Shown here in pieces: positions 28,286 to 36,163 of a stretch of 64,000 bases of DNA. The DNA comes from Chryseobacterium sp. ZHDP1 (lineage in GTDB: Bacteria > Bacteroidota > Bacteroidia > Flavobacteriales > Weeksellaceae). Location: NCBI RefSeq assembly GCF_018603435.1, contig NZ_CP075682.1, positions 3,162,001-3,226,000 on the forward strand. Direction: 5' to 3'. Every line of letters begins with the position of its first letter. Within the stretch, counting starts at the first letter, position 1. The notes under the pieces were generated by a model that was not told the DNA's origin, did no database searches, and was given only the letters and a program-made list of their open reading frames with translations. The translations under genes and the position numbers were made by a program.

Positions 28286-28467
28286 ATTTCGTTGGATTTA
28301 AATTGACATTTATATCAAAAATATTAAATTTTGTTTTTAAATCAGTAATAAAATATGGTTTTGTTTGATAAATGTATTTAAATTAAATAAAAACAGTGAT
28401 TATGTAGAAAAATAGAATCGGTATAATTTTAAGAAAAAAATGAATTTCTGAATATTTTTTTTAATAA

Positions 28468-28499
28468 AAAGCGGATTCAATAAATTTGAATCCGCTTTC
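28468..28499 (-). terminator. Terminator after the aminotransferase gene
   Basis: AAAGCGGATTCAA / TTGAATCCGCTTT stem with a short loop, followed by T-rich sequence in the minus direction. Confidence 0.7.
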
Positions 28500-28507
28500 A
28501 TATTTTT

Positions 28508-29665
28508 TTAAAAACTGTTGATTATTCTGTTCAATCCTTCGGAGAGAATTTCCTGCGAAGTTGAAAAACATATTCTGACGTGTCCTTCAGCGCCTTTTCC
28601 GAACCATCGTTCCGAGCCGGGAACAATCGCTACTTTTCCTTCTTTTAAAACATGTTGTGCAAATTCGTCGCTGGACATTCCATTGTTAATCTTAGGGAAA
28701 ATAACAAATGTTGCTTCAGGATGATTAGGAATTAAAATACCCGAATTGCTAAGCATACTGTAAGCTAAATCTCTGTTGTTCTGTAAATGCGCAAGAAAAT
28801 CATTAAACCATGGTTTTGCTTTATCTATCGCAACACTTGCCGCAATCTGCGACAGTGTAGAAACACCTTCGATGGTTGAATTAAACATGGATTTTTCTGT
28901 AAAATCATCCAATAATTCCTGATCGTTGCATAAAACCGCACCAATTCTCAATCCTGCAATTCCGAATGATTTTGAAAATCCGAAAACAGTAAAACTTTTC
29001 TTTTTAGCGTTCTCGGAAACAGAAGAGTAGGTGTTGAATTCTTTTTTGTCGTACACAATATCGCTCCAGATTTCATCGCTCATTACCCAAAGATCATGAG
29101 CCGCCGCAATGTCTGCAATTTTCTGTAAAATTTCTTTGGAATACACTCTTCCTACAGGGTTGTGGGGATTACAGATGCTGATCAGTTTTGTTTTCGGAGA
29201 AATTAAAGAAACCAGCATTTCAAAGTCGATATCTCCTGTTTTGGAATCTACCGCGCATAATTTAATATTTCCGCCAACCGAATCCACTGTTTTTTTGAAA
29301 AGGAAATCCACCGGATCGAAAATAATCGCTTCGTCTCCCGGATTCAGCACATATTTGGCAACCATATACATTCCCATTGCGGCACTGTTTACAGCCAAAA
29401 CATTTTCCGGAGTAAAGCTGCCTTTTTTTCCTGTATTAAAATGCTCTGCAACACTTTTTTTGAACTCAGGAAGTCCGGAGAACGGGCCATAACTCAAATA
29501 GCCGTCCTTAATATATTCTATAATTCCGTTTTCTATTTCTTTAGACATTCTGAAATCCGGATCTGCTGCAGTTAAAGGGATAATACCTTCTTCCAGAGTT
29601 GCCCATCTTCCGTTGTAGGCTTTTCTTTTCAGCGCTTCAAAATTGATATCGTTGTTTGTGAACAT
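28508..29665 (-). CDS. PatB/MalY-type PLP aminotransferase or cystathionine beta-lyase
   Basis: A 385-residue fold type I PLP enzyme. The N-terminus ITLTAADPDFRMSKEI-like region is followed by GPFSGLPEFKKSVAEHF. CNPHNPVGRVYSKEIL gives the cofactor pocket, and SDEIWSDIVYDKKEFNTYSSVS resembles PatB/MalY C-S lyases. The PLP lysine lies in GFSKSFGIAGLRIGAV. The reaction could be transamination or beta-elimination of cystathionine-like substrates. The gene starts 1 bp after the monooxygenase stop, so the two are co-transcribed and may act in one pathway. Confidence 0.85.
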   Translation of the reverse strand: MFTNNDINFEALKRKAYNGRWATLEEGIIPLTAADPDFRMSKEIENGIIEYIKDGYLSYGPFSGLPEFKKSVAEHFNTGKKGSFTPENVLAVNSAAMGMYMVAKYVLNPGDEAIIFDPVDFLFKKTVDSVGGNIKLCAVDSKTGDIDFEMLVSLISPKTKLISICNPHNPVGRVYSKEILQKIADIAAAHDLWVMSDEIWSDIVYDKKEFNTYSSVSENAKKKSFTVFGFSKSFGIAGLRIGAVLCNDQELLDDFTEKSMFNSTIEGVSTLSQIAASVAIDKAKPWFNDFLAHLQNNRDLAYSMLSNSGILIPNHPEATFVIFPKINNGMSSDEFAQHVLKEGKVAIVPGSERWFGKGAEGHVRICFSTSQEILSEGLNRIINSF

Positions 29666-29666
29666 T

Positions 29667-30752
29667 TTATTTATATGAAATTGGTAAGGTATTTTTAGGC
29701 TGTTCGTTCAGAGGTAAAAGGAATTGCTCCAGTAAAGCTCTTCCGTTTTTGATGTGGGTTTCGATTTCAGGCTTTCGGTCTTCTTCGTATTTTCTGAACG
29801 TTTCCTGAAGGTCATTTCCTTCGGCTAAAAGATTTGTTAATGTGAAAGAATCTTTCAACGCAGAAGTAACACCCTGACTTGTAAAAGGAATCAGCGGATG
29901 TGCAGCATCGCCGATGAAAACGACATTCTGATGGTAAAAAGGATTTAATTTTTCAAGTTCATACACTCTCCAGATATGAGCGTTTTCATAACTTGAACCT
30001 TCAATAATGGATGAAACAAGAGTATTCCAGCCGCCAAAATTATCCAGCATAAACTGTTTAATGCAGTCCGGACTATAATCTTCGTTGATGAAATGTTTGG
30101 TAATATCAAACTGACAGTACCAAAGAATTTTTGTAGAAGAAAGTTTTAAAACACCAAAAGTAAGTCCGCCGTTTTCGTGATGAAATTTCAGGAAATTGCT
30201 TTCAATTCGGCTTGCGAGTTCTTCATTTTCGATGATATTTACCACTTCATTTTCCAGAACGGCTCTCATGATTTCGTCCTGAAAAATGGTTCTTCTGATA
30301 CGGCTTCTTGATCCGTCTGAAGCAACGACAACATCTGCTTCTAAAGTATTATTTTCGTCCAGCGTAATTTGTGCTTTTCCCTCCGAAAATCCATTCAGTG
30401 CCACAGTTGAATTGTAAGAGATTTTATCTGATGGAATTCTCTTCGCAAGAATCTCAATTAAAGTACTTCTGGAAACGACAAAAACATCATCCAGATCCTT
30501 TTCGGAAAGAATTTCGCCGCTTTGGTTGTAATGGATGTATTTTTTCAGAAAACTTCCTCTGGCGTAAAGATCATTAATATCAATAATAGCTGAAAGATGC
30601 TCAATTCCTTCTTTGGGAATGATAAATCCATGTCCTTTCAGATCGTTTGGGGTTCTTCTTTCGTAGAGATGATAGTCGATATTATTTTTTTCCAAATAAT
30701 TTGCCATACTCAGTCCGGATACACCGGCTCCTATGATTGCAACTTTGCCCAT
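29667..30752 (-). CDS. FAD-dependent monooxygenase
   Basis: A 361-residue group A flavin hydroxylase. The N-terminal dinucleotide motif is GAGVSGLSMANYL (7-19), the middle has DVVVASDGSRSRIR, and the second flavin motif is VVFIGDAAHPLIPFTSQGVTSALKDS. The family includes para-hydroxybenzoate hydroxylase, kynurenine monooxygenase and TetX-like enzymes. The gene precedes an aminotransferase/lyase gene by 1 bp, so the pair may process an amino-acid-derived aromatic. Substrate unknown. Confidence 0.85.
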   Translation of the reverse strand: MGKVAIIGAGVSGLSMANYLEKNNIDYHLYERRTPNDLKGHGFIIPKEGIEHLSAIIDINDLYARGSFLKKYIHYNQSGEILSEKDLDDVFVVSRSTLIEILAKRIPSDKISYNSTVALNGFSEGKAQITLDENNTLEADVVVASDGSRSRIRRTIFQDEIMRAVLENEVVNIIENEELASRIESNFLKFHHENGGLTFGVLKLSSTKILWYCQFDITKHFINEDYSPDCIKQFMLDNFGGWNTLVSSIIEGSSYENAHIWRVYELEKLNPFYHQNVVFIGDAAHPLIPFTSQGVTSALKDSFTLTNLLAEGNDLQETFRKYEEDRKPEIETHIKNGRALLEQFLLPLNEQPKNTLPISYK

Positions 30753-30957
30753 CTTTTTATTGTTGTTAGTTTTGTTTTTTAATTTGTAAAATTTTCATTA
30801 AAACAGAATAATCTGCGTAAATTTTTTATTTGTGAAAACAGGATTATCCGTTAATGAATATGAAAAGAATGTTTCCTTACTGCTAAAATCAGCCCTTTGA
30901 AGGAAATGTAAAATAGATAATATCTTCTGTGATATTATTTCAGAATAAAAAGAAAGA

Positions 30958-31575
30958 CTATTCCGGTGCCTTGAAAATATTATCATCGGAATGGAACCCC
31001 GCAACACCGCCGCTTACCGCAAATTTCATTGCAGAAGCAGCCGTCATCCCTACAACAGGTTTGATGTTTTTTTCTTCCGTAACGATTACCCAGCCCGAAA
31101 TGGCATAAGAGTGGGGAAGATAAACCGCAACATAATTGTGTTTTTCAACATCAGCCATTTCTTTTTGCGTTAAAAACCCGATTCTCCATATTTCAGGATT
31201 TTCGTTGGTCTTTACCCAGACCGGATCGTTGAATTTTTTTTTGTCTCCTACGAAGGAGGACATTACGTCTTTAGTAGGGGTGTAGATATGTTTTACACCG
31301 GGTGTTTTTTCAAGAAGGCGATCCATGGAATCGAAAAAGAATCTTCCGACAACGAATTTATTTCCCAAAAAGCCTAAAAGTGCGGTAAATAAAATGGTCG
31401 AGATAAAAACAAGACCGGGAATTTCCTTTGCAACGGAAGGAATAATGTTATCAATAGACGTTACAATATACCAGATAACAAAAATTGTCAGTCCGATGGG
31501 GCCGATAATCACTAGTCCCTGAAAGAAATTTTTCAGGAAAAAATTGGCAATATTTTCAAACGTCAGTTTTTTCAA
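30958..31575 (-). CDS. DUF502 family membrane protein
   Basis: A 205-residue protein with two N-terminal hydrophobic segments (GLVIIGPIGLTIFVIWYIV and PGLVFISTILFTALLGFLG), then a soluble part with the family signs GVKHIYTPTKDVMSSF and GFLTQKEMADVEKHNYVAVYLPHSYAISGWV. The molecular role is not known. It sits 12 bp downstream of miaE on the same strand, an arrangement that suggests one transcript but no clear functional link. Confidence 0.85.
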   Translation of the reverse strand: MKKLTFENIANFFLKNFFQGLVIIGPIGLTIFVIWYIVTSIDNIIPSVAKEIPGLVFISTILFTALLGFLGNKFVVGRFFFDSMDRLLEKTPGVKHIYTPTKDVMSSFVGDKKKFNDPVWVKTNENPEIWRIGFLTQKEMADVEKHNYVAVYLPHSYAISGWVIVTEEKNIKPVVGMTAASAMKFAVSGGVAGFHSDDNIFKAPE

Positions 31576-31587
31576 TCTAAATACTAT

Positions 31588-32169
31588 TTATCCGTGGATG
31601 GTTTCTCCTTTTCCGTAAGACTTTATGACTTTTGCTTCATATTCCAGCCATTCTTCCCATCGTTTATTTACTTTTTCTTCGTCTCCAAGCTGTCTTGCAA
31701 ATCCGATGAAGGTGGTGTAATGGTTGGCTTCTGAAATCATCAGTTCTCTGTAGAAAGTTTTAAGCTCCTCATCTTTGATATTCTCAGTCAAAACTTTAAA
31801 TCTTTCACAGCTTCTGGCTTCAATCATAGCTGCGAAAAGCATTTTATCGACAATAAGATCGTCTCTGTTGCCGCCTTTCTGGATAAAATTCACCAGTTCA
31901 TTCACATAGTCATCTTTTCGGGTACGTCCGAAAGTATATCCTCTTTTTTTTATAATTTCATGAACCTGACGAAAATGCTCCAGTTCTTCCTGTGCGATGG
32001 CAAGAAGTTCCGTCACGATTTCCGGATATTCAGGAAGCATTGTGATTAATCCGATGGCATTGGTAGCTGCTTTTTGCTCGCACCACGCATGATCCGTTAA
32101 AATTTCTTCAATGTTTCCTTCTGCAATATTTGCCCACCTTGGATCGGTAGGAAGTTTCAACTTAAACAT
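31588..32169 (-). CDS. miaE: tRNA-(ms2io6A)-hydroxylase
   Basis: MiaE is a non-haem diiron monooxygenase that hydroxylates the isopentenyl group of 2-methylthio-N6-isopentenyladenosine at tRNA position 37. The 193-residue ferritin-like helical protein shows the diiron motifs: DHAWCEQKAATNAI, EELEHFRQVHE, ARSCERFKVL and SEANHYTTFIGFA. These are the E/ExxH pairs of the family. It is the first gene of a likely operon with DUF502. Confidence 0.9.
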   Translation of the reverse strand: MFKLKLPTDPRWANIAEGNIEEILTDHAWCEQKAATNAIGLITMLPEYPEIVTELLAIAQEELEHFRQVHEIIKKRGYTFGRTRKDDYVNELVNFIQKGGNRDDLIVDKMLFAAMIEARSCERFKVLTENIKDEELKTFYRELMISEANHYTTFIGFARQLGDEEKVNKRWEEWLEYEAKVIKSYGKGETIHG

Positions 32170-32320
32170 GTTTTAAAATTTTCTGTAAAATTAAAATAAT
32201 TTGCAATACGATTAAAGTTTATTTAAAGATTCAGAACGTTGAAAAAATATTTTTCTTAATAATTTAAAAATCTTGGTATTTAATTTGTTTTCAATAAAAA
32301 ACCAAATTAAAATATAAACA

Positions 32321-32563
32321 ATGGAAACTATTACAACTTTAAAATCTAAAGCAGAGGCTTTACTTTCAGCAATTTTTGTTCTTTTTATGTCAGCGCTCAG
32401 CTTCGCACAGGAAACTAAAACGGGAGGCGGAACCGTAACAACAGAACAAACTACAACTACAACGACAGAATGGTATGCAAATCCTACTTACATTATTATC
32501 GGAGCTGTTGTTTTAATTGTAATCATAGCACTTATTGCAAGAGGAGGAAGAGAAAGGGATTAA
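32321..32563 (+). CDS. Small two-helix membrane protein
   Basis: An 80-residue protein. Its N-terminal hydrophobic segment (AEALLSAIFVLFMSALSFAQ) looks like a signal sequence or membrane helix. A threonine-rich linker follows (TTEQTTTTTTEW), then a second strong helix (YIIIGAVVLIVIIALIA) and a basic end. No known domain. The stop codon region overlaps the end of the convergent acyltransferase gene by 4 bp. Confidence 0.65.
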   Translation: METITTLKSKAEALLSAIFVLFMSALSFAQETKTGGGTVTTEQTTTTTTEWYANPTYIIIGAVVLIVIIALIARGGRERD

Positions 32564-33651
32564 TGAGATGCAGTTTTGCTTCTTAAAAGCTCTAAAGCTT
32601 TCCAACCCCATTCATCAACTTTTTTCAAGCCGGCTGAAATGATGAATGCCAAAATAATATTGATTCCGTAAATTAAAATCATTAAAATCCACCAAGACAT
32701 ATTTTGTTTCATGGGAACGACTAAAAAGTAAACCAGTGAAGAGCTTATTCCCTGTGCAAAATAAAAAAATATCGCATTTTTCCCAATGTAGGTCACAACA
32801 TTTTCTTTTGTGATCTTAAACCTGTTATAAAAAACAAAAAGCGTTACCAGAGAAAACAGCGTCCAGATAATATAAGGAATCTGAGGCGGAAATTTATTTT
32901 TATTGATTTTGTAAAATATTTCCGGTCCGTAAAATCCGAAGAGTCCGGCTAACGCAATCGCAACAAATCCGTATAATACAGGAACCATTCTGTCCGGAAT
33001 TTTTTTACCTTTCATTCTGTTTCCAATCAGAAAAACAGTCAGATAAAAAGCAACATATCCCACCTGTCCGGAAGGATAAATTTCCGGAAAAATATTAAAT
33101 AATAAGGTCAATCCGGCACAAAGCCCAATGAACCAGTTAACATGTTTCGGAAAGAATTTTAATATTAAAACACCAAAAACGGTTAAAATATAATATACTT
33201 TTAAATACCAGAAACTTCCCATTACCACAGGAAAAGTATCTGCATTGATGTATTGGTGGAGATACCAGTTTCCTAAATTTTCCCATTGCGGAGTGGTAGA
33301 AATACTTATGGTGGCATACTTTGATCCGAAGGTCGAATAAAAATTCTGCAGCCATTCCAGAGAAAAAAATGTTAATCCGAAAACTTTGAAGAAATAATCC
33401 AGAAAGAACAGAAGAGTTACAAAAATCATATATGTGATCTGCAATTTCAGCAGCCTGTATAATGTTTTTTCGATATTGGAACCGGATGTTATTCCGCTTA
33501 ATGCGTAAAACAATGCAACATCAAATACCAAAGAGAAAACCCTCACTTCAGGCTGGATATAAAATTGCCCCGACCAGAAAGCGGTATGGATGAAAATGAT
33601 GGAAATGGTAGCCAGTCCTTTTGCGAAATCAATATAGAGGTCTCTGTTCAT
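32560..33651 (-). CDS. Acyltransferase family membrane protein (AT3/OafA-like)
   Basis: A 363-residue polytopic membrane protein with about ten hydrophobic segments. It begins with RDLYIDFAKGLATISIIFIHTAFW, the conserved start of membrane acyltransferase 3 proteins with the key histidine, and has an internal FYALSGITSG region. Members O-acetylate sugars or other surface molecules. Neither the partner nor the substrate is visible here. It is convergent with the small membrane protein gene. Confidence 0.83.
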   Translation of the reverse strand: MNRDLYIDFAKGLATISIIFIHTAFWSGQFYIQPEVRVFSLVFDVALFYALSGITSGSNIEKTLYRLLKLQITYMIFVTLLFFLDYFFKVFGLTFFSLEWLQNFYSTFGSKYATISISTTPQWENLGNWYLHQYINADTFPVVMGSFWYLKVYYILTVFGVLILKFFPKHVNWFIGLCAGLTLLFNIFPEIYPSGQVGYVAFYLTVFLIGNRMKGKKIPDRMVPVLYGFVAIALAGLFGFYGPEIFYKINKNKFPPQIPYIIWTLFSLVTLFVFYNRFKITKENVVTYIGKNAIFFYFAQGISSSLVYFLVVPMKQNMSWWILMILIYGINIILAFIISAGLKKVDEWGWKALELLRSKTASH

Positions 33652-33709
33652 TTTTTTTGATATGATGTTTCAAAAGTAATAAACTTTAAGAATATGCAGA
33701 CAAATAAAA

Positions 33710-33738
33710 AGAGACAGGAATCGTGTCCCTGTCTCTTC
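33710..33738 (-). terminator. Terminator after the zinc-peptidase lipoprotein gene
   Basis: AGAGACAGG / CCTGTCTCT stem with a T-rich tail on the minus strand, between the peptidase stop and the acyltransferase gene. Confidence 0.75.
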
Positions 33739-33766
33739 GAGAAAGATATTTCCAAAAAATGATAAT

Positions 33767-34654
33767 CTATTTCAGGTTTTTAAATTCTTCGGCAGAGATT
33801 TCTCCGGTCTGAATTTGTTTAAGCTCCTCAAGATACTGCTGCATATAAGCATCAAGTTCAGGATATTGCGTATTTTTTGCCATTTTGTAAGTTCCGTTCA
33901 ATACTCCCTGATAATAATAGAAGAAGTTATAATCGAAATCTGCAGCAGTAAGGCTGTACTGACCCAGTAAAAATCCTAGACGAACAGCAGATCTTCTCTG
34001 TGCGGGAGTTCCGTGGTGACCCGGACTTGTAGTCTGGTAATCGCCAATGCTTTGTGCAAATTCGTAAGCGGCTGCAATCTGCGTAAAGCTTGTCTGGTTG
34101 TATCCGTTTGGTCTTCTCAGATAATATCCTGCAAAGCCATCTGCTTCCAGTTCGTTTGGTCTTGCCGTAGATTCTGTTACTGTAGGCAGTCCAAAAATGT
34201 ACTGAAGCTGATGTCCGTACTCATGAGCAAGAATCATCGCGTTTACAATGTCTCCGCCTTTTGCTTTTGCATCGTAATAAATAGCGTAGCCGTAATAGAT
34301 TTTTCCTGTAGAATAGGAAATTGCATTGTAGGTAGAATTAAAATTCGAAGGATCATTCACAAATCTCAATGTAGGATTGCTCCTTCCCCACATGCTTGCA
34401 ATTTTTGTCATCTGAGAATTCATAAAATTGGTGTCTGTAGAATTCTGTAATGAAGTAAGCAGTACAGATGAAGAACTCCAGTTGTTATCAACATAATAGC
34501 AGACTTTCTCCAGACCATTCGGTTGTTCCGGCTTTAAGCTTTCTGCCTTTTGCTCCTGTTGTACAGGTGTTTCCATGGTGTCGTCGTTACATGCTGACAG
34601 AGAAAGTGCAGCAATGGCTCCCAAAAGAATCGGGAATTGGATTTTTCTTTTCAT
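33767..34654 (-). CDS. Putative neutral zinc metallopeptidase lipoprotein
   Basis: A 295-residue exported protein. It has a lipoprotein signal (LSLSAC, mature at the cysteine) and a peptidase-like domain. The zinc motif HEYGHQ lies in ILAHEYGHQLQYIFGLP, and the downstream ELEADGFAGYYLRRPNG supplies the third ligand, the pattern of the YpfJ-like neutral zinc metallopeptidase family. SIGDYQTTSPGHHGTPAQRRSAVRLGFLLG is also typical. The substrate and location on the envelope are unknown. It stands alone. Confidence 0.8.
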   Translation of the reverse strand: MKRKIQFPILLGAIAALSLSACNDDTMETPVQQEQKAESLKPEQPNGLEKVCYYVDNNWSSSSVLLTSLQNSTDTNFMNSQMTKIASMWGRSNPTLRFVNDPSNFNSTYNAISYSTGKIYYGYAIYYDAKAKGGDIVNAMILAHEYGHQLQYIFGLPTVTESTARPNELEADGFAGYYLRRPNGYNQTSFTQIAAAYEFAQSIGDYQTTSPGHHGTPAQRRSAVRLGFLLGQYSLTAADFDYNFFYYYQGVLNGTYKMAKNTQYPELDAYMQQYLEELKQIQTGEISAEEFKNLK

Positions 34655-34797
34655 ATATACAAATATTTTGGTGAAAACGAAGATAAAAAATAAAAAGGAA
34701 TTTCATATCACTTTATTGTGAAAAAATATTCAAAACATAGTAAAATTTTATTTTAAAAAAGATTGAATTGAATTTGAAGAGATTAGAAAATATTTCT

Positions 34798-34805
34798 TAT
34801 ATTTG
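34798..34805 (+). promoter_or_regulatory. Promoter -7 box TATATTTG for rplU-rpmA
   Basis: Exact TAnnTTTG match with a TTG about 25 bp upstream. The leader to the rplU ATG is about 25-30 nt. Confidence 0.7.
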
Positions 34806-34835
34806 CACCTCGAAATAACTAAAAATTTATAAACA

Positions 34836-35225
34836 ATGTTTGCAATTGTAGAAATAGCAGGGCTTCAATACAAAGTTGAGCAAGACCAGAAGTTGTTTGT
34901 AAACCGTTTAAAAGGAGATAAAGGAGGAAAAGTATCTTTTGATAAAGTACTTCTTACTGTAAACGGAGCAATCACGGTAGGCGCCCCAGCTGTAAGCGGA
35001 ATCACTGTAGAGGCAGAGATCCTGGATCATGTAAAAGCTGATAAAGTAATCGTTTTCAAAAAGAAAAGAAGAAAAGGTTACAAAGTGAAAAATGGTCACA
35101 GACAATCATTAACTCAAATTCAGATTACTGGTATTACAGGATTTGAAGGAGCTAAAAAAGCAGAAAAACCTGCTAAAAAGACAACTAAAAAAGCTGACGC
35201 TGAAGCAACTGAAGGCGCAGAATAA
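34836..35225 (+). CDS. rplU: 50S ribosomal protein L21
   Basis: Large-subunit ribosomal protein L21. The 129 residues start MFAIVEIAGLQYKVEQDQKLFV and include KVIVFKKKRRKGYKVKNGHRQSLTQIQI, the family's RNA-binding part. The C-terminus is extended with a lysine/alanine-rich tail (KKAEKPAKKTTKKADAEATEGAE), common in Bacteroidota. rpmA follows 29 bp later; rplU-rpmA is a universal pair. Confidence 0.98.
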   Translation: MFAIVEIAGLQYKVEQDQKLFVNRLKGDKGGKVSFDKVLLTVNGAITVGAPAVSGITVEAEILDHVKADKVIVFKKKRRKGYKVKNGHRQSLTQIQITGITGFEGAKKAEKPAKKTTKKADAEATEGAE

Positions 35226-35254
35226 TTTTTTAAACCAAAAAACCTTAAAATAAA

Positions 35255-35512
35255 ATGGCACACAAGAAAGGAGTTGGTAGTTCCAAAAACGGTAGAGAAT
35301 CTCACTCTAAAAGATTAGGTGTAAAGATTTTCGGTGGTCAAGATGCTATTGCAGGTAACATCATTGTTAGACAAAGAGGTACTCAACACCACCCAGGTGC
35401 AAACGTGGGTATCGGTAAAGATCACACTTTGTTCGCATTAGTTGACGGAAAAGTAGTTTTCAGAAAGAAAGCAAATAACAGATCTTTCGTATCTGTAGAA
35501 GCAAACGCATAA
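35255..35512 (+). CDS. rpmA: 50S ribosomal protein L27
   Basis: Large-subunit protein L27, which reaches the peptidyl transferase centre. The 85 residues begin [24 protein letters not shown], with [22 protein letters not shown], as expected. It is co-transcribed with rplU, with a terminator directly after at 35537-35567. The N-terminus has no extension needing cleavage. Confidence 0.98.
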   Translation: MAHKKGVGSSKNGRESHSKRLGVKIFGGQDAIAGNIIVRQRGTQHHPGANVGIGKDHTLFALVDGKVVFRKKANNRSFVSVEANA

Positions 35513-35536
35513 TATATAAGCGTTTTATAAAAATTA

Positions 35537-35567
35537 AAAGCCTTGGCAATTTTGCTGAGGCTTTTTT
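35537..35567 (+). terminator. Terminator after rpmA
   Basis: AAAAGCCT ... AGGCTTTTTT hairpin with T-run, 25 bp past the rpmA stop. Confidence 0.8.
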
Positions 35568-35629
35568 GTATTTTGATGTGAGGAAAAGTTAAAGTTTTTA
35601 TATTTATTCAATTTAACGGGAAATATTTA

Positions 35630-35637
35630 TATATTTG
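35630..35637 (+). promoter_or_regulatory. Promoter -7 box TATATTTG for the GG-peptide gene
   Basis: Exact TAnnTTTG match. Transcription from here would give a leader of about 70 nt containing the shared element at 35663-35690. Confidence 0.55.
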
Positions 35638-35662
35638 GTAACTATCAAATAACGAATATATT

Positions 35663-35690
35663 GCGTAAGCCGAAAAGCAGACAGAGTAGG
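35663..35690 (+). promoter_or_regulatory. Conserved 5' leader element of a GG-leader peptide gene
   Basis: GCG-nnnn-CCGAAAAGC-A-GACAGAGTAGG, ending 22 nt before the ATG at 35713. It is the twin of the element at 12388-12415; see findings. Confidence 0.6.
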
Positions 35691-35712
35691 CAACAAATTA
35701 AACCAAACTAAT

Positions 35713-35874
35713 ATGAAAAATCTAAAAAAATTAACAAAAAGACAGCTTAAAACAATTGCTGGAGGAGAAAAATGTCCTGCCTTAGCCAGTTGGTGTTCTG
35801 AATGGTGTACTTGGACGGCATGGCAAAAAGCACATTGTCTGAATGCGGTAATTGATACTCCTTGTGATTGCTAA
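35713..35874 (+). CDS. Bacteriocin-like GG-leader peptide, 53 residues
   Basis: Read directly from the sequence: the start is MKNLKKLTKRQLKTIAGG and the stop is TAA at 35872-35874. The leader is a textbook GG type. The mature part of about 35 residues begins EKCPALASWC, is tryptophan-rich (SWCSEWCTWTAW), and holds six cysteines (21, 28, 32, 42, 51, 53). No transporter is nearby. The shared leader element precedes it. A second such gene follows after the terminator at 35887-35910. Confidence 0.78.
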   Translation: MKNLKKLTKRQLKTIAGGEKCPALASWCSEWCTWTAWQKAHCLNAVIDTPCDC

Positions 35875-35886
35875 ACTAAAGAATTC

Positions 35887-35910
35887 AAGCCTCTTTTTTG
35901 AGGCTGTTTT
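35887..35910 (+). terminator. Terminator between the two GG-peptide genes
   Basis: AGCCTC-TTTTTT-GAGGCT hairpin followed by GTTTT. Confidence 0.75.
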
Positions 35911-35935
35911 ACCAACTTTATAAAAATCTATAACT

Positions 35936-36121
35936 ATGAAAAATTTAAAAAAAATCCAAAGACAGGATCTTAAAAATGTAATGGGAGGAGCATCTCCGGA
36001 TCAGGGATGCTTACCTTGCGATGTGTATTGTAGACTTCCGGAAGGGCAGAGACCGCCATGTAAAATTGTGTACATTGTAGCGCATTGCAATAGCTGCAAA
36101 GGTTATGGTGAAGAATCTTAA
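35936..36121 (+). CDS. Bacteriocin-like GG-leader peptide, 61 residues
   Basis: Starts MKNLKKIQRQDLKNVMGG, again a GG leader. The mature part (ASPDQGCLPCDVYCR...) holds six cysteines, including CLPC and CNSCKG. It lacks the shared leader element seen before the 35713 gene. Its own promoter is not clear; it may be made by readthrough of the preceding terminator. Function unknown, no processing genes in the window. Confidence 0.75.
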   Translation: MKNLKKIQRQDLKNVMGGASPDQGCLPCDVYCRLPEGQRPPCKIVYIVAHCNSCKGYGEES

Positions 36122-36130
36122 GAAATAAAA

Positions 36131-36158
36131 AAAAACTCCTTCGCGCTGAAGGAGTTTT
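36131..36158. terminator. Bidirectional terminator
   Basis: AAAACTCCTTC gcgct GAAGGAGTTTT perfect stem between the GG-peptide gene and the convergent DUF5686 gene. Confidence 0.85.
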
Positions 36159-36163
36159 GTATT

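Noticed and set aside
28286..28507. Riboswitch upstream of the TonB receptor gene
   Set aside because: No conserved cobalamin, TPP or similar core was recognisable in the leader; the region is simply AT-rich.
30798..31007. 69-residue open frame overlapping the DUF502 gene end
   Set aside because: It overlaps the real DUF502 gene, in another frame, and has no family sign.
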